A stretch of DNA of 64,000 nt from Nitrospira sp. (GCA_013140455.1 JABFSU010000024.1:1-64000); one strand, 5' to 3'; shown: positions 53,253 to 62,559, numbered from the stretch's first letter. Notes: generated from the sequence alone by a model not told the origin. A program made the numbers and translations.

Positions 53253-53790
53253 ATTCCTCCGGTAGTCAGGTGATGTTCATGGTGGAGTGACCGGGGCTCG
53301 TCCCTTCTCCTGGCAGGAAGAGACGAGCGCGGGGGCCAGGTGCGTGAGAGGCGCAGCTGGGCTCCAATAGGGTGTCGTTGTTGTGCAGGGTGGCATGGCG
53401 TTAGTTCTGAGCTGTCTTTTGTTCGACCGTTGCTCCAGTGAGTCCGGCCGGGTGTCTACGTCGCAGAGAGATGGTTTGGGCCATTGGCTTGTTCCCCTTT
53501 CCAGGAGAAGTTGTACTAGATCAAAAGCACGATTAGATCACGACGGCCTCAATTCTTGGTTACAGGAGTTTGGGCATCAGCGCGCTGGTGCTGTAAAGGG
53601 ACGGAATGGGAGAGATGTAACCGGATTGCAATAGAATCTTGGTTCGCCTGTGATCTGCGTGAGGATGTGAACGAACGCGATTCTTTGGAATGCTTTGCGT
53701 GTTTAGCAGGAGAAACAATAGAGAGGAGAGGGAGTCCGGTCTTAGATGTGTATGAGATCCGCGCGGTGGCTGGGTGTGATGTCTGCGGCC
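53253..53790. other. Gene-free stretch
   Basis: 538 bp in which I see no supportable gene, RNA, repeat or Pho-type array. Open frames lack ribosome sites and recognisable protein features. Confidence 0.55.
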
Positions 53791-54111
53791 TTACCGACAG
53801 GCAATAGATTCCCATTTCTGCGAACGCAGCTCGGTGTCGAAATAGACACGATAGCCGACACAACGTGATTGTCCCGATAAAAATTCGTACTCCCAGGCTT
53901 CGGCTCCGTTCGACAGACGCTTGAGCCGTTGGGGATAGCCGAATTGGCGGGTCAGTTCGCTCTGCGTCAGTTGTCCGATGCTGGTTTCAAAATCATCTAC
54001 GCGAGGATGATGAGTGCAAGAGACGAGCAAAAGAAGGATCAGGAAGATCAGGCTGCTCTCTAGGCGGGGCCTTGTCTCGAGCTGTTGATAGAAGACGCGC
54101 ACAGAAATCAC
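53791..54111 (-). CDS. Small lipoprotein, OmlA/SmpA-like pattern
   Basis: 106 aa. GTG start at 54111 overlaps the stop of the regulator upstream (GTGA), so it is cotranslated with it. A membrane helix (SSLIFLILLLLVSC) ends in a lipobox Cys. Mature part: LTQSELTRQFGYPQRLKRLSNGAEAWEYEFLSG, similar in spirit to SmpA/BamE domains (G-x-P followed by W-x-Y), and SRCVGYRVYFDTEL. Perhaps an outer-membrane assembly or stress lipoprotein. Moderately sure that it is a gene; function inferred weakly. Confidence 0.6.
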   Translation of the reverse strand: MISVRVFYQQLETRPRLESSLIFLILLLLVSCTHHPRVDDFETSIGQLTQSELTRQFGYPQRLKRLSNGAEAWEYEFLSGQSRCVGYRVYFDTELRSQKWESIACR

Positions 54112-54818
54112 TTTGTCAGGGCCTGATCAGACAACTTATAGCCCAGCGATTTTACCGACACAATCGCATCATTCAGCGCAGGCAGTTTCTGTTTCAGGCG
54201 ACGGATGTGCACATCCACGGTTCTTGTGGTGCCATAATAATCATAGCCCCACACGGAATTCAGCAATACATCGCGTGTAAGCACTCGACCGGGGTTTCGC
54301 AGCAGATGTTCCAGGAGCCCGAACTCCTTGGCCGTCAGACCGACTTCTTTCCCATCGACCATGACTTCATGTCGTGAGAGGTCCATCAGCAGCGGGCCGT
54401 AGTGGTAGGACGTTTGGTGGGTGTCGTTGGCCCGCTCGATACGGCGAAACAAGGCTTTGGCCCTTGCGACGAGGTTCTTGGGGCTGAACGGCTTGGCGAT
54501 ATAGTCGTCGGCGCCGAGTTCGAGGCCGACAATGGTGTCGGACTCCTCCGCTTTGGCCGTTAACATGATAATGGGAAGAAGGGCGGTTTCCTGCTCGCTT
54601 CGGAGTTTCTTGCAGAGTTCCAATCCGTCCATCTCAGGAAGCATGAGATCAAGGATGACCATGTCAGGATGTTCGCTCTTGGTGAGCCTCAGGCCTTCGC
54701 TTCCCGTTTTTGCATGGACGGTACGAAATCCTTCTTTCTCGAGGTAGATCTTCACCAACTGTGCAATGTCAGTCTCGTCTTCCACGATGAGAATTTTCTT
54801 AGAAGCGTTTGTAGACAT
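54108..54818 (-). CDS. phoB: PhoB-like response regulator
   Basis: 236 aa. Complete receiver: ILIVEDETD acidic cluster, MVILDLMLPEMDG with phospho-acceptor Asp57, LTAKAEESD and Lys109 in DDYIAKPFSPKNLVARAKAL. Winged helix: LTAKEFGLLEHLLRNPGRVLTRDVLLNSVWGYDYYGTTRTVDVHIRRLKQKL, VKSLGYKL. This is the standard PhoB layout and the likely reader of the phased TAAC arrays in the window. No PhoR-type kinase lies nearby. It has its own upstream array, so autoregulation is likely. Symbol by similarity. Confidence 0.85.
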   Translation of the reverse strand: MSTNASKKILIVEDETDIAQLVKIYLEKEGFRTVHAKTGSEGLRLTKSEHPDMVILDLMLPEMDGLELCKKLRSEQETALLPIIMLTAKAEESDTIVGLELGADDYIAKPFSPKNLVARAKALFRRIERANDTHQTSYHYGPLLMDLSRHEVMVDGKEVGLTAKEFGLLEHLLRNPGRVLTRDVLLNSVWGYDYYGTTRTVDVHIRRLKQKLPALNDAIVSVKSLGYKLSDQALTK

Positions 54819-55225
54819 CGTGTGTTAACCGCTAAGTATACGCACTTGTAACTTCTCTTCGCTCTGCCAGCTCTTGCAGGATAATCCTCCAATGTTACAA
54901 ATGTATTAACTGCATGCCCGTTTGAATTGGAGGAATCACCGGTCATGTATGTAATGGCCGGTCATATGAATCGATGGCAATCCACTCTTGCTAAGTATGG
55001 GAGCAATTTCTGATTTTTCAGAGATTTCTGCCGGGATTGTCGTGAACGAAGCCGATTGATCAACGTCGTTCCATGCCCAGCCCTTGCCCGCTGATGTCAG
55101 GGGGCGGCTCAGAGCATGGTGCGGTCTAGGACAGCAAATTGTGCGAAAGAGACTGAATAGGCGGAAAGGGTGGTTTTTGAGTGAATTGAGAGGAGTGGAA
55201 GTGTAGTAAGTTTTTGAAGGGAATA
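54819..55225. other. Gene-free stretch upstream of phoB and downstream of tRNA-Phe
   Basis: About 400 bp. It contains the Pho-type repeat at 54889-54910; the rest shows no recognisable gene. A 116-codon frame running into the tRNA is an artefact of the tRNA sequence. Confidence 0.55.
54889..54910 (-). promoter_or_regulatory. Candidate Pho box upstream of phoB
   Basis: Minus-strand 11-bp units begin GTTAAT and TGTAAC with the core in phase, about 70 bp before the start codon at 54818. Short array; consistent with autoregulation. Confidence 0.5.
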
Positions 55226-55301
55226 TGGTGCCGAGGGACAGAATCGAACTGTCGACACCAGCCTTTTCAGGGCTGTGCTCTACCAACTGAGCTACCTCGG
55301 C
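55226..55301 (-). tRNA. tRNA-Phe (anticodon GAA)
   Basis: 76 nt. Acceptor GCCGAGG pairs with CCTCGGC, discriminator A, CCA encoded. D arm AGCTC-GAGC, anticodon stem CAGCC/GGCTG with loop CTGAAAA (GAA anticodon), T arm with GTTCGATTC. All cloverleaf elements are visible. Its 3' part is duplicated at 1948-1993. Confidence 0.96.
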
Positions 55302-55405
55302 ACGACGCGGGGGCTTGCTTCAGGAAAGTGGTGGACGATACCGCAGAAGCCGTGATTGGGTCAAGGCCAATTGACGGTATCGTGTGATCTTTTCGCGAAA
55401 ATGAA

Positions 55406-55438
55406 GGGGCGGTGACCCATGATGCAAATCACCGCCCC
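55406..55438 (-). terminator. Terminator of the FKBP gene
   Basis: Stem GGGGCGGTGA (55406-55415) pairs with TCACCGCCCC (55429-55438), followed on the minus strand by a T-rich stretch. It lies 17 bp past the FKBP stop. Confidence 0.7.
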
Positions 55439-55454
55439 GTGAATATCTCAGTCG

Positions 55455-56135
55455 TTATTTTGCGGCGACGATTTCCAATAGTTCCACTTCAAAAATGAGC
55501 GTGGCGCCTGGCTTGATGGCGGGTGGTGATCCACGATCGCCGTAGGCCAGATTGGCCGGGCAGACGAGTCGGCTCTTGCCGCCGACCTTGATTTGCTGCA
55601 CGCCTTCAGTCCAGCACTTGATCACTTGGCTCAAGGGGAAGGTGGCCGGCTCACCACGCTTCACGGAGCTGTCGAAGACGGTGCCATCGAGCAGTGTTCC
55701 ATGATAATGCACCTTGACGGTATCGGTCGGTTTTGGAGTGGCGCCGGTTCCGGGCTTGATCGAGGTGATGACGATTCCGGATTCCGTCTTTATGGAGCCT
55801 TTTTCGGCTGCGGCTTTCGTGAGATAGGCTGCGCCGGATTTCTTTTCAGCGTCCGCGACCACAGCTGCCCGGGCTTGCTGGAGCTGCTGGATTTTCGGGC
55901 CGAATGTTTGGAGATCGGCTTTCGGTGTGCGCTTCAAGGCGCCATCGGTGAGGCCGGACTTGACGAAATCCAATTCCGATTCGGACAGCGCGAAGGTGCC
56001 AAGCGATTGGCTAATAGCCAGGCCGAGGGCATACAACGTCTTTTGGTCGTCATTGGTTGGCTCTCCCGATGCGGCAAACGCCGATGGGCTGCCCAACAGG
56101 GCAATGGTTACGGCAAATACTGCGAACATGCGCAT
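55455..56135 (-). CDS. FKBP-type peptidyl-prolyl isomerase
   Basis: 226 aa. Signal peptide ([22 protein letters not shown]), an N-terminal dimerisation-like domain (about 30-105, [39 protein letters not shown]) as in FkpA/Mip, then the FKBP domain (about 120-225): [83 protein letters not shown] and [11 protein letters not shown]. It accelerates proline isomerisation during periplasmic folding. AAAGGA precedes the start. Confidence 0.93.
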   Translation of the reverse strand: MRMFAVFAVTIALLGSPSAFAASGEPTNDDQKTLYALGLAISQSLGTFALSESELDFVKSGLTDGALKRTPKADLQTFGPKIQQLQQARAAVVADAEKKSGAAYLTKAAAEKGSIKTESGIVITSIKPGTGATPKPTDTVKVHYHGTLLDGTVFDSSVKRGEPATFPLSQVIKCWTEGVQQIKVGGKSRLVCPANLAYGDRGSPPAIKPGATLIFEVELLEIVAAK

Positions 56136-56247
56136 GAGTCATCCTTTCTTGATGGTGGCGGTGAGAGCGGTCGACTGATCTTACCTTACGATATGAAGGT
56201 GCTTCGCACAACTGGAAATAATTGAGCGGGGGAGCTGCGGCGCTGGA

Positions 56248-56340
56248 TGGCGGAGAGGGAGGGATTTGAACCCTCGGTAAGGATATTCTCCCTACGACGG
56301 TTTAGCAAACCGTTGCCTTCGGCCACTCGGCCACCTCTCC
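56248..56340 (-). tRNA. tRNA-Ser (anticodon GCU)
   Basis: 93 nt class II tRNA. Acceptor GGAGAGG pairs with CCTCTCC, discriminator G, CCA encoded. The anticodon loop TTTGCTAAA gives GCT, and a long variable arm is present, as expected of tRNA-Ser. Confidence 0.95.
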
Positions 56341-56859
56341 ACGACCAGTTGCATAGGGGTCTGTCCGCAGGCGGGCAGAGTCGTCAGCGCAGTTATGTCG
56401 CTTACGAGCGGGCTGATATTACCTCAGCCGGTGCAAGAGGTACAAGTGAAAGGTCTTAGGCGGCGGGGTAAAAGTTTAGCCGGGTTATGCGGCGTTCCTG
56501 GTATCCCATTGAAGGCTTTGGATGTGACGTCTGGACTTAGCGAGAAGCATGAAGGCTGTCGAGTAGAGGTGTTGCGCCAGGTGAGTCGTTTCGGCTGAGC
56601 GCATGGGAAATGTGGAGAAGGCGGGTGCGGACGCATTCTGAGCGATGGATGTCTGCTCATTACACGAAGGCTCTGTGGGGATATGGGAGAGAGGGGCGGT
56701 GTAGCGCAGTTCGATGGTGCTTGGCCGAACGACTCCGCTCAGCGCGAGCAGGTGCAGGGCTTTCTTCTTTTGGGCGCGCGCTTGCCGATAGTGAGTCCAT
56801 CGTGTCAATGGCATGGATCTATCTCCTGTGTTGCGTCAGCTGCGATGATGTGCCGTGCG
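56341..56859. other. Spacer with one uncertain open frame
   Basis: No gene that I can defend firmly. A 109-codon minus-strand frame (56485-56814) has an AGGAGA site and a plausible basic N-terminus (RWTHYRQARAQKKKALHLLAL), but no recognised family and no conservation evidence. Confidence 0.4.
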
Positions 56860-57060
56860 CTACATCCAAAGTACTTTTCCGAAATCTTTATCGATGCCTC
56901 TGGGATGATGGCAATGGGTACATCGCGCAAACAGTGTCGCGTCTTCCGGGGTCAGCGACGAGCGAAGGACGATTTGATAGATGTGTCCGCCGCAGGACGT
57001 GCAGGCTTTGCCCCGGATCTCTCTGCGAATAGCTCCGATTTTGCCGACTTGTTTTTGCAT
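56860..57060 (-). CDS. Small zinc-ribbon protein
   Basis: 66 aa with a strong AAGGAGGAGG site before ATG 57060. Zinc ribbon pairs CTSC (about 20-23) and CTHC (about 47-50), followed by HHPRGIDKDFGKVLWM. Basic N-terminus. Function unknown; related in type to the protein at 52995 but not clearly homologous. Sits between the two tRNA-Ser genes. Confidence 0.65.
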   Translation of the reverse strand: MQKQVGKIGAIRREIRGKACTSCGGHIYQIVLRSSLTPEDATLFARCTHCHHPRGIDKDFGKVLWM

Positions 57061-57377
57061 CTGCCTCCTCCTTGTCCCGGACTATTCCCGATGTCGTATC
57101 CGCTGTGCGCAAGTGGTGTCAGGATAGGCGAGGCCGTGCGGGCTGGAAATACCGTAGAGGTAGGAGTGCACCAACCGAAAGAGGGAGATGTGCTAGATAT
57201 CAGGGAATCGAGCGCTCTTTATTGAAGTTGTAAATATTCATCTATATCAACATGTTAATTTGTTAAACATAATGATATTGATTTGATTTCTGGCGAGCCT
57301 GATTTTGGCCTGATGAAGAAAGAGGGCTGATGCACTCGGGATTTCAGAGAGGGGCTGTGGCTGTTTGGGGAGAACTA
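57061..57377. other. Gene-free stretch with AT-rich patch
   Basis: 317 bp without a supportable gene. Bases about 57222-57295 are strikingly AT-rich against the 60% GC background. No Pho-type array was seen. Confidence 0.5.
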
Positions 57378-57467
57378 TGGCGGAGGGGGCGAGATTTGAA
57401 CTCGCGGATAGGTTGCCCCATCTCCAGTTTTCAAGACTGGCACGTTCGGCCGCTCCGTCACCCCTCC
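57378..57467 (-). tRNA. tRNA-Ser (anticodon UGA)
   Basis: 90 nt class II tRNA. Acceptor GGAGGGG pairs with CCCCTCC, CCA encoded. The anticodon loop TCTTGAAAA gives TGA, with a long variable arm. It lies 23 bp downstream of serS. Confidence 0.95.
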
Positions 57468-57490
57468 GAGCCGTAGGAAGATATGTGGCA

Positions 57491-58774
57491 CTACTTTCTG
57501 ATGCAGTCAAGCCCTCCCATATAGGGGCGGAGCGGCGTCGGCACGACAATGCTCCCATCCGCCTGCTGGTAGTTTTCCAAAACAGCGAGCAGCGTTCGGC
57601 CCACTGCGAGACCGGATCCATTCAAGGTGTGGACAAATTCTGTCTTGGAGTCCTTCTTATTGCCCTTGGTGCGATAGCGAATATTGGCGCGACGAGCTTG
57701 AAACGCGTCAAAGTTGCTACAGGAGGAGATTTCACGGAAGTGTTGTTGCGAGGGGAGCCAGACTTCGATGTCGTACGTTTTGGCCGCTGAAAATCCCATA
57801 TCTCCGGAGCAGAGCGTCACGACGCGATAGGGCAATTCCAATCCCTGCAAGATGCTTTCTGCGTGACCGGTGAGGCGCTCAAGTTCAGCGTGCGACTGAT
57901 CCGGAGGACAGAACGAGACAAGTTCGACTTTATTGAACTGATGGAGTCTGATCAAGCCGCGGGTATCTTTCCCATAGGACCCGGCTTCGCGGCGGAAGCA
58001 GGGCGTATAGGCGGTATAGCGGATCGGCAATACTTCTTCGTCCAGCAATTCATCTCGGTGGAGATTCGTGAGCGGCACTTCAGCTGTAGGAATGAGAAAA
58101 TAATCTTCGTCTTTCAGACGGAACAGATCTTCTTCAAACTTAGGCAGTTGCCCTGTGCCGGTCATCGTTGCCCGATTGACCAGCAGGGGAGGGAGCACTT
58201 CCCGGTATCCGTGCTGCGCTGTATGGCGGTCCAGCATGTAGTTGATGAGGGCGCGCTCAAGCTGGGCTCCGGCGCCGGTCATGACGGCGAAACGGGCCCC
58301 GGCGAGCTTGGATGCCCGGTCAAAATCGAGAATGCCAAGAGCCTCACCGAGTTCCCAATGGGGCTTTGCTGGAAAATCGAAGGAGGGGTGGGCGCCCCAT
58401 TGACGGATCTCGACATTATCCGAGGCATCCTGCCCGGCTGGCACTGATTCATGCGGCAGATTGGGAATACGTAAGTTCAGATCGGCCAGGGAATCTTCGA
58501 CTCCACGCAGGGTGCCTTCAATTTCACGAATGCGATCGCCGAGCTGCTTCATTGATGTCACTGCATCGTCAGCCGGCTCCTTGGCCCGTTTCAACCGGGC
58601 GACCTCGTCAGAGCCTTTCTTGAGGTCGCTTCGAAGCTGTTCTACCTGCATGGTCAGATTGCGGCGCTCCTCGATCAGTGCCTTCAAGTTGTCCCAGGGG
58701 ACGTCGGTTCCCCGGCGACCGAGACGTTCGCGGATTGAGTCGAGATGGTCCCGCAATTGGCGTAAATCGTACAC
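57491..58774 (-). CDS. serS: Seryl-tRNA synthetase
   Basis: 427 aa, normal length. N-terminal coiled-coil arm (about 1-105) that clamps the long variable arm of tRNA-Ser, then a class II catalytic core with motif 2 ([30 protein letters not shown]) and motif 3 region ([29 protein letters not shown]). The start is GTG at 58774 with GAGGAG upstream, giving [18 protein letters not shown]. Neighbouring tRNA-Ser genes at 57378 and 56248 form a serine-charging neighbourhood. Confidence 0.96.
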   Translation of the reverse strand: MYDLRQLRDHLDSIRERLGRRGTDVPWDNLKALIEERRNLTMQVEQLRSDLKKGSDEVARLKRAKEPADDAVTSMKQLGDRIREIEGTLRGVEDSLADLNLRIPNLPHESVPAGQDASDNVEIRQWGAHPSFDFPAKPHWELGEALGILDFDRASKLAGARFAVMTGAGAQLERALINYMLDRHTAQHGYREVLPPLLVNRATMTGTGQLPKFEEDLFRLKDEDYFLIPTAEVPLTNLHRDELLDEEVLPIRYTAYTPCFRREAGSYGKDTRGLIRLHQFNKVELVSFCPPDQSHAELERLTGHAESILQGLELPYRVVTLCSGDMGFSAAKTYDIEVWLPSQQHFREISSCSNFDAFQARRANIRYRTKGNKKDSKTEFVHTLNGSGLAVGRTLLAVLENYQQADGSIVVPTPLRPYMGGLDCIRK

Positions 58775-58914
58775 GTGGTACTCCTCAGAAAGTTTGAGGA
58801 ATCTAGCATCGGGTTTAGGTAGAGTCAACGAAACGCGTGAGGCAACGTGAGCTGCAGCCGTGGAGTGGATTCCCGTGGATTGACAATCGCCATTCGTGTC
58901 GCCACGATGACGCC

Positions 58915-59946
58915 ATGCGAACGGTGTCGAATCCTCCAAATCCATTTGAATCGACGTATCGTGAATTGTTGGAGCCTGCTCCCACAGCAACCGTGGAGAT
59001 CTTTCGCGACGCCAGCCGGGAAATTCTGAGTCGCAATGACAGCCCCGATCTTCCCTTTCGCTGGAGCGTCAATCCCTATCGTGGCTGTTTTCACGGGTGT
59101 GCCTATTGTTACGCACGTCCCTCGCACGAGTATTGGGGATTTGGGTCCGGAACTGATTTTGAGACCAAGCTGGTGGTGAAGGAGGACGCGGCAACTCTGT
59201 TGCGTCAGGCGTTTGAACGGCCTTCCTGGAAGGGCGAGCTGATTGTATTTTCCGGAAATACCGATTGCTATCAACCGCTGGAAGCCTCGTACGGGCTGAC
59301 GCGCGCCTGTTTAGACGTCTGTGCTGATTATCGGAACCCGGTGGGGATTATCACGAAGGGTGCATTGGTGCTTCGCGACGTGGATGTGTTGGCGAGGCTG
59401 CATCAGAAGGCCTGGACGAGGGTCTACTTCAGTATTCCGTTTGCCGATGAAGAGGTGGCCAGAAAGATGGAGCCCCATGCTCCTTCAATCAGTAAGCGAT
59501 TTGAGACGATGAAAGCACTCTCCGACGCGGGGATCCAGACGGGCATTTCGATTGCGCCGGTGATTCCCGGGCTCAATGATGAGGCGCTGCCAGAGCTGCT
59601 TGAGCGGGCACGGGCTGCCGGCGCACGCATGGCGACGTTTAGTTTGCTGCGGCTCTCCGGTAGTGTTGAGTCCGTTTTCCTGGAGCGCATCAAGGACGTA
59701 TTTCCGGACCGATTCGCGAAAATCACCAATCGACTGCGCGAGGTACGGGGAGGCCGGCTTTCCGAATCAGCGTTCTTTGATCGCCATCATGGAACAGGAA
59801 CCTATTGGCAGATGATCGAGCAGTTGTTCGAGGTGGCCAGGCGTCGGGCTGGTTTTGCCTGCGATCGCGAGGAGGTGGTCCCCGATACCTTCAGGCGACC
59901 TGGCGGGGCGCAGATCAGCTTGTTTGACCAAGAGGAGGAAGGATGA
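58915..59946 (+). CDS. Radical SAM protein, PA0069 family
   Basis: 343 aa. The 4Fe-4S cluster motif CX3CX2C is present as CFHGCAYC in [22 protein letters not shown]. Further SAM-barrel segments: [48 protein letters not shown] and [27 protein letters not shown]. The reaction is unknown; family members resemble SplB-like or molybdenum-cofactor-type enzymes. ATG 58915 fits the family start; an upstream GTG at 58837 is less likely. Overlaps the rhodanese start. Confidence 0.88.
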   Translation: MRTVSNPPNPFESTYRELLEPAPTATVEIFRDASREILSRNDSPDLPFRWSVNPYRGCFHGCAYCYARPSHEYWGFGSGTDFETKLVVKEDAATLLRQAFERPSWKGELIVFSGNTDCYQPLEASYGLTRACLDVCADYRNPVGIITKGALVLRDVDVLARLHQKAWTRVYFSIPFADEEVARKMEPHAPSISKRFETMKALSDAGIQTGISIAPVIPGLNDEALPELLERARAAGARMATFSLLRLSGSVESVFLERIKDVFPDRFAKITNRLREVRGGRLSESAFFDRHHGTGTYWQMIEQLFEVARRRAGFACDREEVVPDTFRRPGGAQISLFDQEEEG

Positions 59947-60323
59947 AGCACAATCCCGGGTTTCTGAAGTTAGTGGATCAAGCCAGGGCGCGCGTCAAGG
60001 AATGTACGGTGGCGGATGTCCAGCGCCGCATGGTTCACGGCGAAAAGTTTTACTTCGTCGACGTACGAGAAGACCATGAGTTTGCCAAGGATCATGCCAA
60101 AGGGGCCTGTCACCTGGGCAAGGGAATTATTGAGCGTGATATTGAAACAATGATTCCTGAGAAGCAGGCAGCGATTGTCTTGTATTGCGGAGGCGGGTTT
60201 CGCTCGGTCCTTGCGGCAGATGCGCTGCAACAGTTGGGTTATACGAACGTGCTCTCGATGGATGGAGGAATCAAAGCCTGGAAAGAAGCCGGCTGTCCAC
60301 TTGAATGCGGACAGCCGGCCTAG
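59943..60323 (+). CDS. Rhodanese-like domain protein
   Basis: 126 aa single-domain rhodanese. Typical elements: YFVDVREDHEFAKDHAKGACHLGKG, then the active loop YCGGGFRS with catalytic Cys near residue 80, and VLSMDGGIKAWKEAGCPLE. Probably moves sulfane sulfur. It overlaps the radical SAM gene by four bases (ATGA), so a joint role is likely. GAGGAGGAAGG precedes the start. Confidence 0.92.
   Translation: MKHNPGFLKLVDQARARVKECTVADVQRRMVHGEKFYFVDVREDHEFAKDHAKGACHLGKGIIERDIETMIPEKQAAIVLYCGGGFRSVLAADALQQLGYTNVLSMDGGIKAWKEAGCPLECGQPA
60289..60320. terminator. Hairpin at the end of the rhodanese gene
   Basis: Perfect 11-bp arms GCCGGCTGTCC (60289-60299) and GGACAGCCGGC (60310-60320) overlap the last codons of the rhodanese gene and face the convergent Skp gene. 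No T-run on the plus strand. Confidence 0.4.
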
Positions 60324-60333
60324 TCAGAGAACC

Positions 60334-60885
60334 CTACTTGTTCACACGGTCGAATTCTTTAATGACCTGGTCGGTAAGATCAACCGTGTCCTTGTTGTAA
60401 ATCACGATTTTCACGGTCTGTTCGCTTCCGCGGTCGACCACAATCGAGAAGCCTCCCTTCTCGGCCACCGTTTGTGTGGCTGAGCCGATGCGCTTCATAT
60501 AGTCGTCGACGAGTTCTTTCTGCTTGCCCTGAAGTTCCTGATTAAAGTCTTGAGCCCGCTTTTGGTAGTCCTGGATTCTTGTGCGGAACTGCGCTTCCTT
60601 GTCCTTCTTCTCAGCATCGCTCAGCTTGGCGACCTGCTCTTTGAGCTGCTTTTCATAGTTCCGCAATTCTTCTTCGTCCCGGGAGAGCAATTTCTGTCTC
60701 GTGGTGACGTATTCCTTGAGTCCATCAAGGGCTTTCTTGCCGGCTTTCGACTTCTCCAAGACCATCTGCGGGTCGACCACCCCCATCTTAAAGGCGTCCG
60801 CAGCCTGCACGGCCGTCGAGAGCGGGCCCAGCAGCAGAGAGAAGAGGGCGGTGGCAATAAGCGTCTGTACGACGGGGATGCGCAT
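60334..60885 (-). CDS. skp: OmpH/Skp family periplasmic chaperone
   Basis: 183 aa. Signal peptide (VVQTLIATALFSLLLGPLSTAVQA), then FKMGVVDPQMVLEKSKAGKKALDGLKEY and a long coiled-coil (about 65-140) that forms the tentacles of the Skp trimer, and a C-terminal beta part (GGFSIVVDRGSEQTVKIVIYN). It keeps outer-membrane proteins unfolded on the way to BAM. AAGGAG lies before ATG 60885; ATG 60909 is a poorer choice. Confidence 0.9.
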   Translation of the reverse strand: MRIPVVQTLIATALFSLLLGPLSTAVQAADAFKMGVVDPQMVLEKSKAGKKALDGLKEYVTTRQKLLSRDEEELRNYEKQLKEQVAKLSDAEKKDKEAQFRTRIQDYQKRAQDFNQELQGKQKELVDDYMKRIGSATQTVAEKGGFSIVVDRGSEQTVKIVIYNKDTVDLTDQVIKEFDRVNK

Positions 60886-60984
60886 GTGAACACTCCTTAG
60901 GCTAAGCATGAAACGGATGTGTGGCTTTAAGCGTTTGTCAGAATAACGAGGTGATGAGGGCCTGTCAAGGCAGTGCGAGGGGGG

Positions 60985-62559
60985 CTAGACGAAGTAGCGA
61001 CTGGTGTCGAATTGATGCTCCGTATTGTCGATGAGCCGCACGATGCTGTGACGATAGTCGCCGGATGCGTCTTTGCCGGTGAGGTCCAGCTCCGGGCCGC
61101 TATCCATCAGATTCCCTTCGGGGTCGGCAATCACTTTTACCAGAGGTCGTTCGGCATCGGCTCGTTCGACGGCAGGTTTGAGGACGACGGCCAGTTCGTC
61201 GGTATCCAGCATAACGAGGCTTCCAATGGGCACGATGCCCACGCAGTTGACGAACAGCTTCAAGAGCGTCGCGTCAAAACTTTTTCCCGATTTGCCGAAC
61301 ATGATGTTCAGCACCTTGGAGGGGGACATCGGTTCGCGCCGGTAGACGCGTGAGGAGGTCATCGCATCGTAGCAGTCGGCAATCATCAGGATGCGACCGG
61401 TGAGCGACAGTTTCCAGGGCGTTTTCAACTTGGGATAACCGGAGTAATCGAGATTCATGTGATGTTCGAATGAAGCGGCGGCCATGCGGGCGGGGAGATT
61501 GGTGATCCCGCGCAACTCCGCGAGACTCAGCACGCCTTCAGTCGGATGATTCCGCATCGCGACCCATTCCTCATCGGAAAACTCGCCGGGCTTATTCAGG
61601 ACTTCAAGGGGGATCGTCGATTTGCCCATGTCGTGAAACAGCGCGGCCAATCCGAGATCTGCCAGCGCGACCTTGGGATAGCCCGTACGGTTGGCCAAGG
61701 CAATGGAGAGCAAGGAGACGTTGACCGAGTGATTGTGGGTGTATTGGTCGTGGCATCGCAGAGTGGTCAATCCCAAGAGGGTCGCCTCGTCCTGCATCAT
61801 CAAATCTACGATGTTCTGGATAGCTCGCTTGGCCTGCTTGAAGTTGACCGTGCCGCCATCCCGCACAGATTTCTCGAGTCCCCCGACGGCGCTGGCGGCT
61901 TTGGCATAGGCATTCTTGGACTGGATCTTATGCTGGACTTTGAGGTCTGTCGGTGTGTCGCCGGCCTTTCCCGAACTGGATTCGGCGGTCTGATCTTCTT
62001 TTAGCTCCAGCTTGCGGGGATCTTCCAAGGCAATGCCGTTGACTTCACGCGCTGTCAGTTCTTGCCGGAAATCGTCCACGGATTTTGTGGCGGGATCCAG
62101 GCTTACGAAGAGGTAGGCGAACTCACGGAGGTCTTTTGAGGTGACCGCAGAAGCAAATGTGAGTCCTCCAATCCTCCATTTATTGAGCGAGTCGATGATG
62201 CTGCCGATGACGGCCATCTGTTGGGCGTTGACCTTCAGGTGACTTTCGCCGAGGAACAGGAAATCGTTTTGTAACCGTAAGGTGACTGGCTGATCGTGGG
62301 CCAGCGTTTGAATCAGTGTCAGCATGGTCTCAACCGGCTTGTCCAGCGCGGCATTCGTCCGGCCATGAATCTTTGAGGTCTTGATGAGCGTGTTGAGCTG
62401 GGTAATCAGCTGGAAGCCCAGCATGACGAGTTGCTGATCGAGAATGTCGCCGGCCTCGGATCCGTGGCCGATTTTTTGAGACAGAGATTTTTCGTGGGTC
62501 AGCAGCGGCTGCGCCGAATCGTCTTTGGCCGCAGATTGAACGAGCTTGAAATCACTCAC
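60985..62559 (-). CDS. HD-GYP-like phosphohydrolase domain protein
   Basis: 524 aa, cytoplasmic. N-terminal helical region (about 1-180) with no known domain, then an Asp/Ser-rich linker, and an HD-GYP-type domain from about 255: HNHSVNVSLLSIALANRTGYP, LFHDMGKSTIPLEVL, NHPTEGVLSL, EHHMNLDYSGYPK and RILMIADCYDAMTSSRVYR. These enzymes degrade cyclic di-GMP. HD is HD in LFHDMGK and GYP is intact. It overlaps the gene at 62556 (ATGA), so the two are cotranslated. Confidence 0.85.
   Translation of the reverse strand: MSDFKLVQSAAKDDSAQPLLTHEKSLSQKIGHGSEAGDILDQQLVMLGFQLITQLNTLIKTSKIHGRTNAALDKPVETMLTLIQTLAHDQPVTLRLQNDFLFLGESHLKVNAQQMAVIGSIIDSLNKWRIGGLTFASAVTSKDLREFAYLFVSLDPATKSVDDFRQELTAREVNGIALEDPRKLELKEDQTAESSSGKAGDTPTDLKVQHKIQSKNAYAKAASAVGGLEKSVRDGGTVNFKQAKRAIQNIVDLMMQDEATLLGLTTLRCHDQYTHNHSVNVSLLSIALANRTGYPKVALADLGLAALFHDMGKSTIPLEVLNKPGEFSDEEWVAMRNHPTEGVLSLAELRGITNLPARMAAASFEHHMNLDYSGYPKLKTPWKLSLTGRILMIADCYDAMTSSRVYRREPMSPSKVLNIMFGKSGKSFDATLLKLFVNCVGIVPIGSLVMLDTDELAVVLKPAVERADAERPLVKVIADPEGNLMDSGPELDLTGKDASGDYRHSIVRLIDNTEHQFDTSRYFV

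Noticed and set aside
53383-53634. 83-codon plus-strand frame
   Set aside because: No ribosome site and no protein-like pattern.
54936-55286. 116-codon minus-strand frame
   Set aside because: It runs across the tRNA-Phe gene and has the same tRNA-derived translation; not a gene.
56485-56814. 109-codon minus-strand frame with AGGAGA site
   Set aside because: Possible but no recognised family or conservation evidence; kept only as a note in the spacer entry.
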